From NCBI GenBank assembly GCA_045568635.1, contig JBJLAO010000003.1:62001-126000 (forward strand): a stretch of 64,000 nt of DNA, written 5' to 3'. Under the pieces are notes generated by a model. It did not search any database. It worked only from the letters and a program-made list of their open reading frames with translations, and had not been told where the DNA came from. Of this stretch, positions 15,339 to 23,505 are shown piece after piece (the stretch's first letter is position 1; each line of letters opens with the position of its first letter). This DNA comes from MedAcidi-G1 sp000817085 (GTDB lineage: Bacteria > Actinomycetota > Acidimicrobiia > Acidimicrobiales > MedAcidi-G1). Made by a program: the position numbers and the translations under genes.

Positions 15339-17077
15339 CGTTCTTGGCTTTCTTGAGATGGAGGAACAACAATCGAAGAATTATCCTGGCCGGATGGGAC
15401 CATAGGATAAACACGCTCTTCAGGTGCAGTTCGGAAGTCTATTACAACTGATCTATCATCAATCTCATTTGCCTTAGCGATAGCTTCTGGGACTTCTTCA
15501 GGACTGTCAACTCGAATACCGACACAACCCATTGACTCTGCCCATGCCTTGTAATTCGGCACATCTTCGGAAAGAAATACTTCTGAAAATCTTTCCTCGT
15601 AAAACATGTCTTGCCACTGGCGAACCATGCCTAAGTAAGAATTATTGAGTAGTGCAACTTTTATTGGAATATTTTCAACTGTTGCGGTTACAAGTTCCTG
15701 GGCTGTCATCTGAAAACACCCATCTCCATCAACTGCCCAAACCACCCGATCAGGGTGTCCTACTTTTGCTCCAATTGCAGCAGGTATCGAGAACCCCATT
15801 GTCCCCAATCCTCCTGAATTTATCCACGTGTATGGGCTATTAAAATTCCAATACTGACTCGTCCACATTTGGTGTTGGCCAACTCCCGAAGCAACAATTG
15901 CATCATCAGGAGCTAAATCCCTAAGTTGTTCAATAACAAACTGAGGTTTTAATTTACTTCCAGGTTCAGAGTTCTCATATGTAAGAGGGAAGCGTTCTTG
16001 CCAACCACTTATGCTCGATTTCCATTCTGAACGATCCGTTGGAGTGGATCCCTGTTTTTTAAGTCGATCAACCATTGCCTCAATTACTAAACGGCAATCT
16101 CCAGTAATAGCAACATCTGGTTTCCTGACTTTCCCAATTTCTGCCGGATCAATATCCACATGAACTATTTTTGCATCCGGTGCGAAACCATCAACTTTAC
16201 CGGTGACACGGTCATCGAAACGAGCCCCCAAAGCTACTAACAAGTCGGCTTTTTGCATAGAAGTCACAGCTGTATAGTTTCCGTGCATTCCAGGCATACC
16301 TAAACAAAGCTCATGACTGTCTGGGAAAGCCCCTCTAGCCATAAGAGTTGTTACTACATGGATTCCAGTGATCTCAACCAGTTCTCTAAGGGCTTCAGCT
16401 GCTCTTGCTTTAAGAATCCCACCCCCAACATAAAAAACTGGCCTTTCGGAATTTTCTATAAGCTCCAAAGCCTTATCTATTCCCGAAAGGTCAAAGTTTT
16501 TTTCCGGTTCATAGCCTGGCAAATCCATTTCTGGATTGTCTACCCAATTAAGCTTTGATCTGGGATTTTTCGGATCAACTATGTCCTTCGGAACATCAAT
16601 CAATACCGGACCAGGTCGGCCTGTAGTTGCTATGTGAAATGCCTCTTTCACAATTCTTGGAATATCTTGTGCGTCTTTAACGAGAAAATTATGTTTTGTA
16701 ACTCCCATGGTTATCCCAGTAGTGTCACATTCCTGAAATGCATCCGTGCCTATCGCAGCTAAAGGCACTTGTCCTGTAATGACAACCAAAGGTATCGAGT
16801 CCAAATATGCGTCGCATAAAGGCGTGACAATATTCGTAGCTGCCGGACCGCTAGTTACCATCGCTACACCAGGTTTGCCGGTTGCTTGGGCGTAACCCTC
16901 GGCCATATGTCCCGCACCTTGTTCATGACGCACAAGTATGTGTCTGATATTTGAATCAATGATCGGGTCATATACCGGCAGTATCGCTCCACCGGGAAGC
17001 CCAAACATGACTTCCACACCCTCTTTTTCAAGAGCCCTAATTAGAGCCCTGCCACCATCTATATTTTCATTATTCAT
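15335..17077 (-). CDS. ilvB: Acetolactate synthase large (catalytic) subunit
   Basis: 580 residues, a thiamine-diphosphate enzyme joining pyruvate with pyruvate or 2-oxobutyrate. Visible: MFGLPGGAILPVYD, the catalytic Glu in VRHEQGAGHMAEGYA, the FAD-region LGARFDDRVTGK, the quinone-like loop WINSGGLGTMGFSIPAAIGAK, and the ThDP motif from GDGCFQM to LLNNSYLGMVRQWQ. The trailing Gly-rich and charged tail is of normal length. First gene of ilvB-ilvH-ilvC. The 5' spacer contains the upstream ilvD terminator; I found no leader peptide rich in Ile/Val/Leu. Confidence 0.97.
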   Translation of the reverse strand: MNNENIDGGRALIRALEKEGVEVMFGLPGGAILPVYDPIIDSNIRHILVRHEQGAGHMAEGYAQATGKPGVAMVTSGPAATNIVTPLCDAYLDSIPLVVITGQVPLAAIGTDAFQECDTTGITMGVTKHNFLVKDAQDIPRIVKEAFHIATTGRPGPVLIDVPKDIVDPKNPRSKLNWVDNPEMDLPGYEPEKNFDLSGIDKALELIENSERPVFYVGGGILKARAAEALRELVEITGIHVVTTLMARGAFPDSHELCLGMPGMHGNYTAVTSMQKADLLVALGARFDDRVTGKVDGFAPDAKIVHVDIDPAEIGKVRKPDVAITGDCRLVIEAMVDRLKKQGSTPTDRSEWKSSISGWQERFPLTYENSEPGSKLKPQFVIEQLRDLAPDDAIVASGVGQHQMWTSQYWNFNSPYTWINSGGLGTMGFSIPAAIGAKVGHPDRVVWAVDGDGCFQMTAQELVTATVENIPIKVALLNNSYLGMVRQWQDMFYEERFSEVFLSEDVPNYKAWAESMGCVGIRVDSPEEVPEAIAKANEIDDRSVVIDFRTAPEERVYPMVPSGQDNSSIVVPPSQESQER

Positions 17078-17124
17078 TTTTTTCTCAGATTAGATTTCTT
17101 TAATAAAAACTTGATTAAAAACAA

Positions 17125-17148
17125 TTGACCTCCCTATAGGGAGGTCAA
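17125..17148 (-). terminator. Intrinsic terminator after ilvD
   Basis: TTGACCTCCC (17125-17134) and GGGAGGTCAA (17139-17148) make a perfect 10-bp stem around TATA. On the minus strand it is followed by TTGTTTTTAATC. It lies about 100 bases after the ilvD stop and 47 before ilvB, so it most likely ends the ilvD transcript and separates it from ilvBHC. The intervening 100 bases show no leader peptide or T-box consensus. Confidence 0.75.
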
Positions 17149-17249
17149 AACACGCACCCTTAATGAATGCAGCTAAATAACTACTACACCTACGAAAAAT
17201 TATCGCACCTATCTAGTATCGCTGGGAAGCTAATAGCAAACAACCCTTT

Positions 17250-18941
17250 TTATGCCTTAGTGACAGCTCCCTGCTCTGCTCCTGCTGCTAATCGCGCATA
17301 TTTAGCTAAGAAACCAGACTCATACCTAGGTTTAAAGGGTTTTAATTCATTTCTCCGTTTTTCTAATTCATTTTCGTCAACCAGAAGTTCAATTGAATGT
17401 TCACGAATATCGATAACAATTCGATCACCTTCTGCTACAAGAGCTATCGGACCCCCGTCAACTGCTTCCGGGGCGACATGACCCACGCAGAAACCATGCG
17501 TCCCACCGGAAAATCGGCCATCAGTGATTAGAGCTGCATCGTTCCCTCTTCCAGCACCTTTCATAGCTCCTGTAATAGCTAGCATTTCACGCATGCCAGG
17601 ACCTCCTTTAGGGCCTTCATACCGAATCACGACAATATCACCAGCCTCTATCTGCCCTCCTAATACTGCTTCCATAGCCTTGTCTTCACCATCAAACACT
17701 CTGGCACGGCCATCAAAACTATCCACATCTATTCCCGCGACTTTCACAACAGCTCCGTCAGGCGCCAAAGAACCTTTCAATATTGCTATTCCTCCTATGT
17801 CATGTATGGGGTTATCAAAAGAATGAATTACGTCATTATCAGGCTTTGGTGGGTCGAGAAGTTCTAAGTTTTCTTTTACAGTCAGACCGGTGACAGTTAT
17901 TTCGTCTCCATGAATCAAACCTTCTTCCAAAAGCATCTGCATCACCACGGGGACACCGCCCACTCTGTCTATATCAACCATGTGATAAAGACCATGCGGT
18001 TTAGTATCCGCAAGGTGTGGAACCTTCTCCGCTATGCGATTGAATTCCTCTAATTGAAGATCTACACCAGCTTCAAAAGCTATTGCCAAAAGATGCAGAA
18101 CAGCATTAGTTGACCCGCCAAGAGCCATCACTACCGCAATGGCATTCTCAAACGCTGCTGGAGTCATTATGTCACGGGGATAGATGCCAGTTTCTAATAG
18201 TTTCATCACAGCGGTTCCACTTGCGTACGCCACATCTGAACGTCTGCTATCAATTGCCGCAGCAGATGCCGATCCTGGCAAAGACATACCTAGCGCTTCT
18301 CCTACTGCAGCCATCGTGTTAGCAGTAAACATTCCCGCACAGCTACCCATGGTTGGACAAGCAGCCCGTTCTATGGAAAGAAGCTCTTCATCATCAATAT
18401 CACCTACCGCATGGGCTCCTACTGCTTCGAAAACATTCACGATGTCAAGAGATTTTCCTTTATGTTCCCCTGGCATTATTGAACCTCCATATACAAAAAC
18501 TGATGGAAGGTTTATACGTGCTGATGCCATAAGCATTCCGGGTAGCGACTTGTCGCAACCCGCAAAGCTCACAAATGCGTCGAGTCTTTCAGCATGCATT
18601 ACGGCTTCAACAGAATCAGCGATTATCTCTCTACTCACTAAACTCGCTCTCATCCCTTCATGACCCATAGAGATGCCATCACTTACTGCAATGGTTGTAA
18701 ACTCCATAGGGAATCCACCTGCGTTAGAAACTCCTTCTTTACATCTTTTTGCGAGTGCATCTAAAGGTAAATTGCACGGTGTGACTTCATTCCATGATGA
18801 CGCCACTCCAACTTGTGCTTTCGAAAAATCTTCTTCCTTCATACCTACAGCACGCAACATCGCACGAGCTGGTGCCCTGTTAGCTCCATCTGTAACTTCG
18901 CGAGATCTTGGCTTTATATCAATTTCTTTGTTTTCACTCAT
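17250..18941 (-). CDS. ilvD: Dihydroxy-acid dehydratase
   Basis: 563 residues, the iron-sulfur dehydratase of the third step of valine/isoleucine synthesis (dihydroxy acid to 2-oxo acid). Cluster and active-site regions are visible: FAGCDKSLPGMLMAS, CPTMGSCAGMFTANTM and GRFSGGTHGFCVGHVAPEA. Length and order are normal. Transcribed alone ahead of ilvBHC, with its own terminator. It is divergent from the MATE gene with about a 60-base shared upstream region. Confidence 0.97.
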   Translation of the reverse strand: MSENKEIDIKPRSREVTDGANRAPARAMLRAVGMKEEDFSKAQVGVASSWNEVTPCNLPLDALAKRCKEGVSNAGGFPMEFTTIAVSDGISMGHEGMRASLVSREIIADSVEAVMHAERLDAFVSFAGCDKSLPGMLMASARINLPSVFVYGGSIMPGEHKGKSLDIVNVFEAVGAHAVGDIDDEELLSIERAACPTMGSCAGMFTANTMAAVGEALGMSLPGSASAAAIDSRRSDVAYASGTAVMKLLETGIYPRDIMTPAAFENAIAVVMALGGSTNAVLHLLAIAFEAGVDLQLEEFNRIAEKVPHLADTKPHGLYHMVDIDRVGGVPVVMQMLLEEGLIHGDEITVTGLTVKENLELLDPPKPDNDVIHSFDNPIHDIGGIAILKGSLAPDGAVVKVAGIDVDSFDGRARVFDGEDKAMEAVLGGQIEAGDIVVIRYEGPKGGPGMREMLAITGAMKGAGRGNDAALITDGRFSGGTHGFCVGHVAPEAVDGGPIALVAEGDRIVIDIREHSIELLVDENELEKRRNELKPFKPRYESGFLAKYARLAAGAEQGAVTKA

Positions 18942-19052
18942 ACTTGAATGGTAGAGCTCAAATCAACGGTTTGACGACTTGAATAGGTTTAGACTTTCAT
19001 CATCAACATCCCAGATCATGATAAACAGCTTCTGACACTGGCAATCCCAGCT

Positions 19053-20306
19053 TTGGGTGCCCTTGTAGCCGAACCATTATATTTATTGGCCGATACCGCT
19101 GTTGTCGGCCACTTAGGTACTCTGCCCCTAGGAGGATTAGCTGTTGCATCTGCTGCCCTTCTATTGATCTATGGACTTTGTTTCTTTTTGGCCTATGGGA
19201 CTACTGCAACAGTCGCCAGGTTTACTGGAGCAGGCGAACCATTAAAAGCTTCCAATCAGGCTATTCAAAGCCTATGGTTGGCTTTTTTTCTCGGTATTGC
19301 AATTGCTTTTCTCGGGTACTTTGCTGCTGATCCTCTACTGAAACTTTTAGGTGCTGACGGGGAACTTCTAAATCAAGCTCGCATCTATCTGCGCATCAGC
19401 ATGTTCGGTGCTCCAGCGATGTTGATAATGCTGGCAGGAGTGGGTTACTTGCGCGGAGTCAAAGACACAATTAGACCCCTCTGGGTGGCACTAGGAACTG
19501 CTTTTTTAAATCTAGGACTCGAACTGATTCTCATCTACGGGTTTGACAAAAAAATTGGAGCTTCTGCTGCATCCACTGTTATTTCTCAGTGGGTAGGCGC
19601 TTCAATTTACTTAGTTTGGATTTGGCAATCTATAAGTAAATATAAAATTTCCTTAAAACCTAAATTTATGGTTTTAGTAAAACTTTTAAGGAGCTCAAGT
19701 GAGCTATTGATTAGGAATCTCTCATTAACTACTTCTTTTATTGTCGCTACAGCAATGGCGGCTCGTCTAGGAAATGTCGATGTTGCGGCACATGAAGTGG
19801 GATTCCAAGCATGGTTTTTTCTCGCCATGTCGATGGATGCTATTGCCATAGCGGCACAAGCACTAATAGGAAACCTTCTAGGAGCTGGTCATGCCGATGA
19901 AGCCCGCAAAGTGGGTCGAAGAGCCATTATGTGGTCTATTGGAATAGGTGTCTTCACGGGTTCTTTTCTTGCGATCTTTCATGTCCCTTTCGCAGAAATT
20001 TTTTCTGAAGATACCGAAGTAGTCGAACTTGCGAGTTTTCTTCTTTTACATGTTGCGGCTATGGCCCCCTTATCAGGAGTAGCATTCGCACTAGACGGCA
20101 TTCTGATAGGTGCCGGTGATCAACGTTTCCTCGCCAAGGCGATGAGCTTTTCGGCAACTATTTCGATACCCCTAATGCTTTTAAGCGTCACATTTAATCT
20201 CGGTATAGGTTGGATTTGGGGATCTATTTGGATTCTGATGTTGACTCGTTCTACAACTTTGTATTTACGTTTTCGAAGCGATAATTGGCAGAAATTAGGA
20301 AGCTAG
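19053..20306 (+). CDS. MATE-family efflux transporter
   Basis: At least 417 residues with twelve hydrophobic segments. MATE features include ALVAEPLYLLADTAVVGHLG at the N-terminus, GVGYLRGVKDT in the middle loop, and a second related half beginning near AARLGNVDVAAHEVG. The family exports organic cations or drugs in exchange for Na+ or H+. The TTG at 19053 is the first ordinary start codon, but homology (QLLTLAIPALG) clearly extends about 11-17 codons upstream, where no ATG, GTG or TTG occurs. The true start may be a rare ATC near 19002, placed six bases after a TAGACT -10 box. The 3' end overlaps gatB by four bases, tail to tail. Confidence 0.85.
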   Translation: MGALVAEPLYLLADTAVVGHLGTLPLGGLAVASAALLLIYGLCFFLAYGTTATVARFTGAGEPLKASNQAIQSLWLAFFLGIAIAFLGYFAADPLLKLLGADGELLNQARIYLRISMFGAPAMLIMLAGVGYLRGVKDTIRPLWVALGTAFLNLGLELILIYGFDKKIGASAASTVISQWVGASIYLVWIWQSISKYKISLKPKFMVLVKLLRSSSELLIRNLSLTTSFIVATAMAARLGNVDVAAHEVGFQAWFFLAMSMDAIAIAAQALIGNLLGAGHADEARKVGRRAIMWSIGIGVFTGSFLAIFHVPFAEIFSEDTEVVELASFLLLHVAAMAPLSGVAFALDGILIGAGDQRFLAKAMSFSATISIPLMLLSVTFNLGIGWIWGSIWILMLTRSTTLYLRFRSDNWQKLGS

Positions 20307-21721
20307 TTTTTAGCTTTGTCACTTAAAATTTGATTAACCATTTTACCATCAGCCTGACCTCTGGTCTCTTTCATGATTAACCCAACAAAAAAACCTGATT
20401 TTTTCTTTCTTTCAGTTTCATCCCCATTAATGAAAACAACCCAGTCATCAGAATTTTCTAAAATTATTCGATCAACTATTTCTTCTAATTCAGAATTGTC
20501 CATCGATTCAAAACCATGACTCTCAGCTATCTCTTGAGGATCTCCACCTGCACGGACTAATTCTGCCAAAACTGTTTTGGTTTGTGTCGCTGTCAACTCG
20601 CCATTCATCTCCATTACCGTAAGAGATGCAAATGCCTCCGGTGTCAGTTCGCCAGTTCCGTCAGCAAGATTGTTCTCTAAATGTACTAGAACCCGTTTTT
20701 TATTAGCTTTAAAGGAAATTGCCTTAAGAGCGAAACCATCCAAATCTCTTTGAACTATCAACGATGTTTCTGTTGGTTCAACTCCAATTGTTTCAGCTAG
20801 CAGATATCTTCGGTCTCTAGGAAGTGGAGGTAAAGAGTCAGCAATCTCTTTTACCCACTCTTCTGATGGTTCAATTGGCACTAAATCAGGTTCTGGAAAA
20901 TAGCGATAGTCAAAAGCTTCTTCCTTAGATCGCAATTTGTGTGTACGACCCTCAGCTTCATCCCAATGACGTGTTTGTTGCTCAATTTTTTGGCCTGATT
21001 CAATTATTTCAATTTGTCTTTTTGCCTCGTATTCGATGGCTCTTCCGAGAGACCTCAAAGAGTTGATATTTTTTATTTCGCAGCGTGTCCCCAACTCTTT
21101 ATCCCCCTTTTGTCGGACTGAAACATTACAGTCAACGCGGAGAGACCCTTCTTCCATCTTTCCATCAGAAGCCCCAATTGTTACTAATATTGAGCGCAGC
21201 TCAGAGACATAGTCTCTTGCCTCGTCTGGGCCCCGAAGATCTGGTGCACCAACTATTTCGATTAGTGGAACTCCTGACCTGTTGTAATCGATTAAAGAGT
21301 AAGAAGCTTCATGTATTCGTCCCCCACCTCCTACATGAGTTATTTTTCCAGTGTCCTCCTCAAGGTGAGCCCTCTCAATTCCTATTCGACGTCCGTCAGA
21401 AAGTTCTAACCAGCCTTCTTTGTTTATAGGTAAGTCGAATTGAGAAATTTGATAAGCCTTAGGCATATCTGGGTAAAAATAGTTCTTCCGAGCAAATACT
21501 GACTTTTGTACCTCACAATTTAAAGCCAAACCCACTCTGATCGCTAGCTCTACCGCTTTTTCGTTCAAGACCGGTAAAGATCCTGGTAATCCAAGAGAAA
21601 CAGGGTCCGTGTTGCTATTGGGTTTTCCACCGAAAGAATTAAGCGCTGATGAAAACATTTTAGTTTTAGTAGCTAATTCTGCATGAACCTCTAAACCTAT
21701 TACCGTTTCCCAACTATCCAT
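20303..21721 (-). CDS. gatB: Asp-tRNA(Asn)/Glu-tRNA(Gln) amidotransferase subunit B
   Basis: About 472 residues from the ATG at 21721 (WETVIGLEVHAELATKTKMFSS), a start preferred over an in-frame upstream one because the family begins here and gatA ends 7 bases before it. Motifs: GLPGSLPVLN, RKNYFYPDMPKAYQISQ, HLEEDTGK, YNRSGVPLIEIV, RCEIKNINS, RYFPEPDL and the C-terminal YqeY-like domain (KKKSGFFVGLIMKETRGQADG). It carries the kinase/tRNA-binding function that activates mischarged Glu or Asp. The presence of GatCAB implies indirect Gln-tRNA and/or Asn-tRNA synthesis in this organism. Confidence 0.96.
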   Translation of the reverse strand: MDSWETVIGLEVHAELATKTKMFSSALNSFGGKPNSNTDPVSLGLPGSLPVLNEKAVELAIRVGLALNCEVQKSVFARKNYFYPDMPKAYQISQFDLPINKEGWLELSDGRRIGIERAHLEEDTGKITHVGGGGRIHEASYSLIDYNRSGVPLIEIVGAPDLRGPDEARDYVSELRSILVTIGASDGKMEEGSLRVDCNVSVRQKGDKELGTRCEIKNINSLRSLGRAIEYEAKRQIEIIESGQKIEQQTRHWDEAEGRTHKLRSKEEAFDYRYFPEPDLVPIEPSEEWVKEIADSLPPLPRDRRYLLAETIGVEPTETSLIVQRDLDGFALKAISFKANKKRVLVHLENNLADGTGELTPEAFASLTVMEMNGELTATQTKTVLAELVRAGGDPQEIAESHGFESMDNSELEEIVDRIILENSDDWVVFINGDETERKKKSGFFVGLIMKETRGQADGKMVNQILSDKAKN

Positions 21722-21728
21722 ATCAGGG

Positions 21729-23168
21729 CTATTCAATGTCTTTACCGCTTTCAGATTCAAGAATTTTTGCAGCTTGGAACATTTCTCGCTCAGCCATAGC
21801 TGGAGCAAGAATTTGTATCCCTACAGGCATTCCATCTTCTCCAGATCCAAAAGGAACTGACATGGCAGGATGCCCTGTGAGATTCGATGGAATTGTGCAT
21901 ACATCCTGCAGGTACATCTGCATCGGATCCTCTGTTTTATCTCCTAAAGGAAACGCTGTAGTTGGTGAAGTGGGACTTATAAGAATGTCAAATTTCTCAT
22001 AAGCTTTCGCGAAATCATTCATTATTAATGTTCTTACTCTCTGAGACTTGCCGTAATAGGCGTCATAGTATCCGGCCGAAAGTGCGTAAGTTCCAAGCAT
22101 GATGCGACGCTTCACTTCATCACCAAAACCTTTGGTGCGAGTAGCTGTCATTGTCTCGGCAGTGGTTGCTGCTTCTGTTCTCGGACCAAAACGTATTCCG
22201 TCGTACCTCGAGAGATTAGAAGACGCTTCCGCAGGTGCTATTACATAATATGCTGACAGACCGTAAATTGAAGCCGGTACCGAGGCTGATTCAACATCAG
22301 CTCCTGCATTGGAAAAAACTTTTATTGCTTCTTCGACTCGAGAGATTACATCCTTAGAAATCCCTCCTAGGCCTTTTCCGGAGAGTTCCTCAATCACTCC
22401 TATCCTCATACCCTCAATCCCTTGGTTTAAAACTCCTGAAATGTCCAGCGGTTTCTCTGGGATTGATGTGGAGTCTCTTGGATCATGACCGCTGATCACT
22501 TCAAGAGTCAAAGCAGCATCAGAAACCGTATTAGCAAAAGGACCAATCTGGTCAAGACTGGAAGCAAACGCTACGAGCCCATAACGAGAAACTCTTCCAT
22601 ATGTCGGCTTCACCCCTACGACACCACAAAGAGCAGCTGGTTGTCGTATAGATCCACCGGTATCACTCCCCAGAGCAAGAGGAGAAAATCCTGCTGCTAC
22701 AGCTGCTGCAGAGCCTCCTGATGAGCCTCCTGGAACACGTTCCAAATTATGAGGATTTCTGGTTGGCCCGAAGGCAGAATTCTCTGTCGAAGAACCCATA
22801 GCAAATTCATCTAGATTAGTTTTACCCATGATGATTGCTCCTGCTTCTCTAAGTTTTTCTATAACAGTGGCGTCATAAGGGGGTTTCCAGCCTTCTAAAA
22901 TTTTCGAACTGCAAGTTGTCTCAATTCCACGAGTACAAAGATTGTCTTTAACCGAAATCGGAACGCCCGCTAGGGGCCCCAAAGTTTCTCCAGATGCAAT
23001 TTTTGAATCTATTTCATCAGCATCGATCAAAGCTTGTTCAGCAGTAACAAGATTGAATGCATTGACATCAGGTTCAATCTTGTTAATGATTTCAATATGT
23101 TGCTCGATGACTGAACGGGCGCTCATCTCACCAGACAAAACTTTTTTGGCTATTTCTGTCGCTTCCAC
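21729..23168 (-). CDS. gatA: Asp-tRNA(Asn)/Glu-tRNA(Gln) amidotransferase subunit A
   Basis: 479 residues of the amidase signature family. It releases ammonia from glutamine or asparagine for GatB. The Ser-cisSer-Lys triad is visible as Lys in ISVKDNLCTRG, cis-Ser in PGGSSGGSAAAVAAG and the nucleophile in GSDTGGSIRQPAALCG. Its ATG overlaps the gatC stop by one base, so gatC-gatA-gatB are translationally linked. Confidence 0.96.
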   Translation of the reverse strand: MEATEIAKKVLSGEMSARSVIEQHIEIINKIEPDVNAFNLVTAEQALIDADEIDSKIASGETLGPLAGVPISVKDNLCTRGIETTCSSKILEGWKPPYDATVIEKLREAGAIIMGKTNLDEFAMGSSTENSAFGPTRNPHNLERVPGGSSGGSAAAVAAGFSPLALGSDTGGSIRQPAALCGVVGVKPTYGRVSRYGLVAFASSLDQIGPFANTVSDAALTLEVISGHDPRDSTSIPEKPLDISGVLNQGIEGMRIGVIEELSGKGLGGISKDVISRVEEAIKVFSNAGADVESASVPASIYGLSAYYVIAPAEASSNLSRYDGIRFGPRTEAATTAETMTATRTKGFGDEVKRRIMLGTYALSAGYYDAYYGKSQRVRTLIMNDFAKAYEKFDILISPTSPTTAFPLGDKTEDPMQMYLQDVCTIPSNLTGHPAMSVPFGSGEDGMPVGIQILAPAMAEREMFQAAKILESESGKDIE

Positions 23169-23467
23169 TATGATTCTCCCAGAATCCGTGGAACTCGAAA
23201 TTGACTTTCTTCTACTTTCGGGGCTACTTCAAACACCTCATCGATATTAAAATCTTCACCAGGCTCATCAACACGTAAAACATTCTTCAAGGGAAACGGG
23301 TGTGTACTCGGTTCAACATCATCTACGTTCAAAGCTTCTAAATCAGCTGCATGGTCTAAAACTGCGGCTAACTGAGAAGTAAAAGCATCCAACTCATCCT
23401 CGCTCAACGCAAGCTGAGCTAAACGTGCCACATGGGCAACCTCTTCACGAGAAATTCTTTGAACCAC
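23168..23467 (-). CDS. gatC: Asp-tRNA(Asn)/Glu-tRNA(Gln) amidotransferase subunit C
   Basis: 99 residues. Family pattern: ISREEVAHVARLAQLALSEDELDAFTSQLAAVLDH at the N-terminus, then DVEPSTHPFPLKNVLRVDEP and a C-terminal AP motif (EVAPKVEESQFRVPRIL). It wraps around and stabilises GatA-GatB. GTG start. It lies 38 bases after the PASTA kinase stop and may share its transcript. Confidence 0.95.
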   Translation of the reverse strand: MVQRISREEVAHVARLAQLALSEDELDAFTSQLAAVLDHAADLEALNVDDVEPSTHPFPLKNVLRVDEPGEDFNIDEVFEVAPKVEESQFRVPRILGES

Positions 23468-23505
23468 AGTTCAGAGGGTAGAGGACATATCGTCAAACAA
23501 GACTT

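Noticed and set aside
17078..17249. Attenuator or T-box leader for ilvBHC
   Set aside because: No leader peptide rich in Ile, Leu or Val and no T-box consensus. The hairpin is better read as the ilvD terminator.
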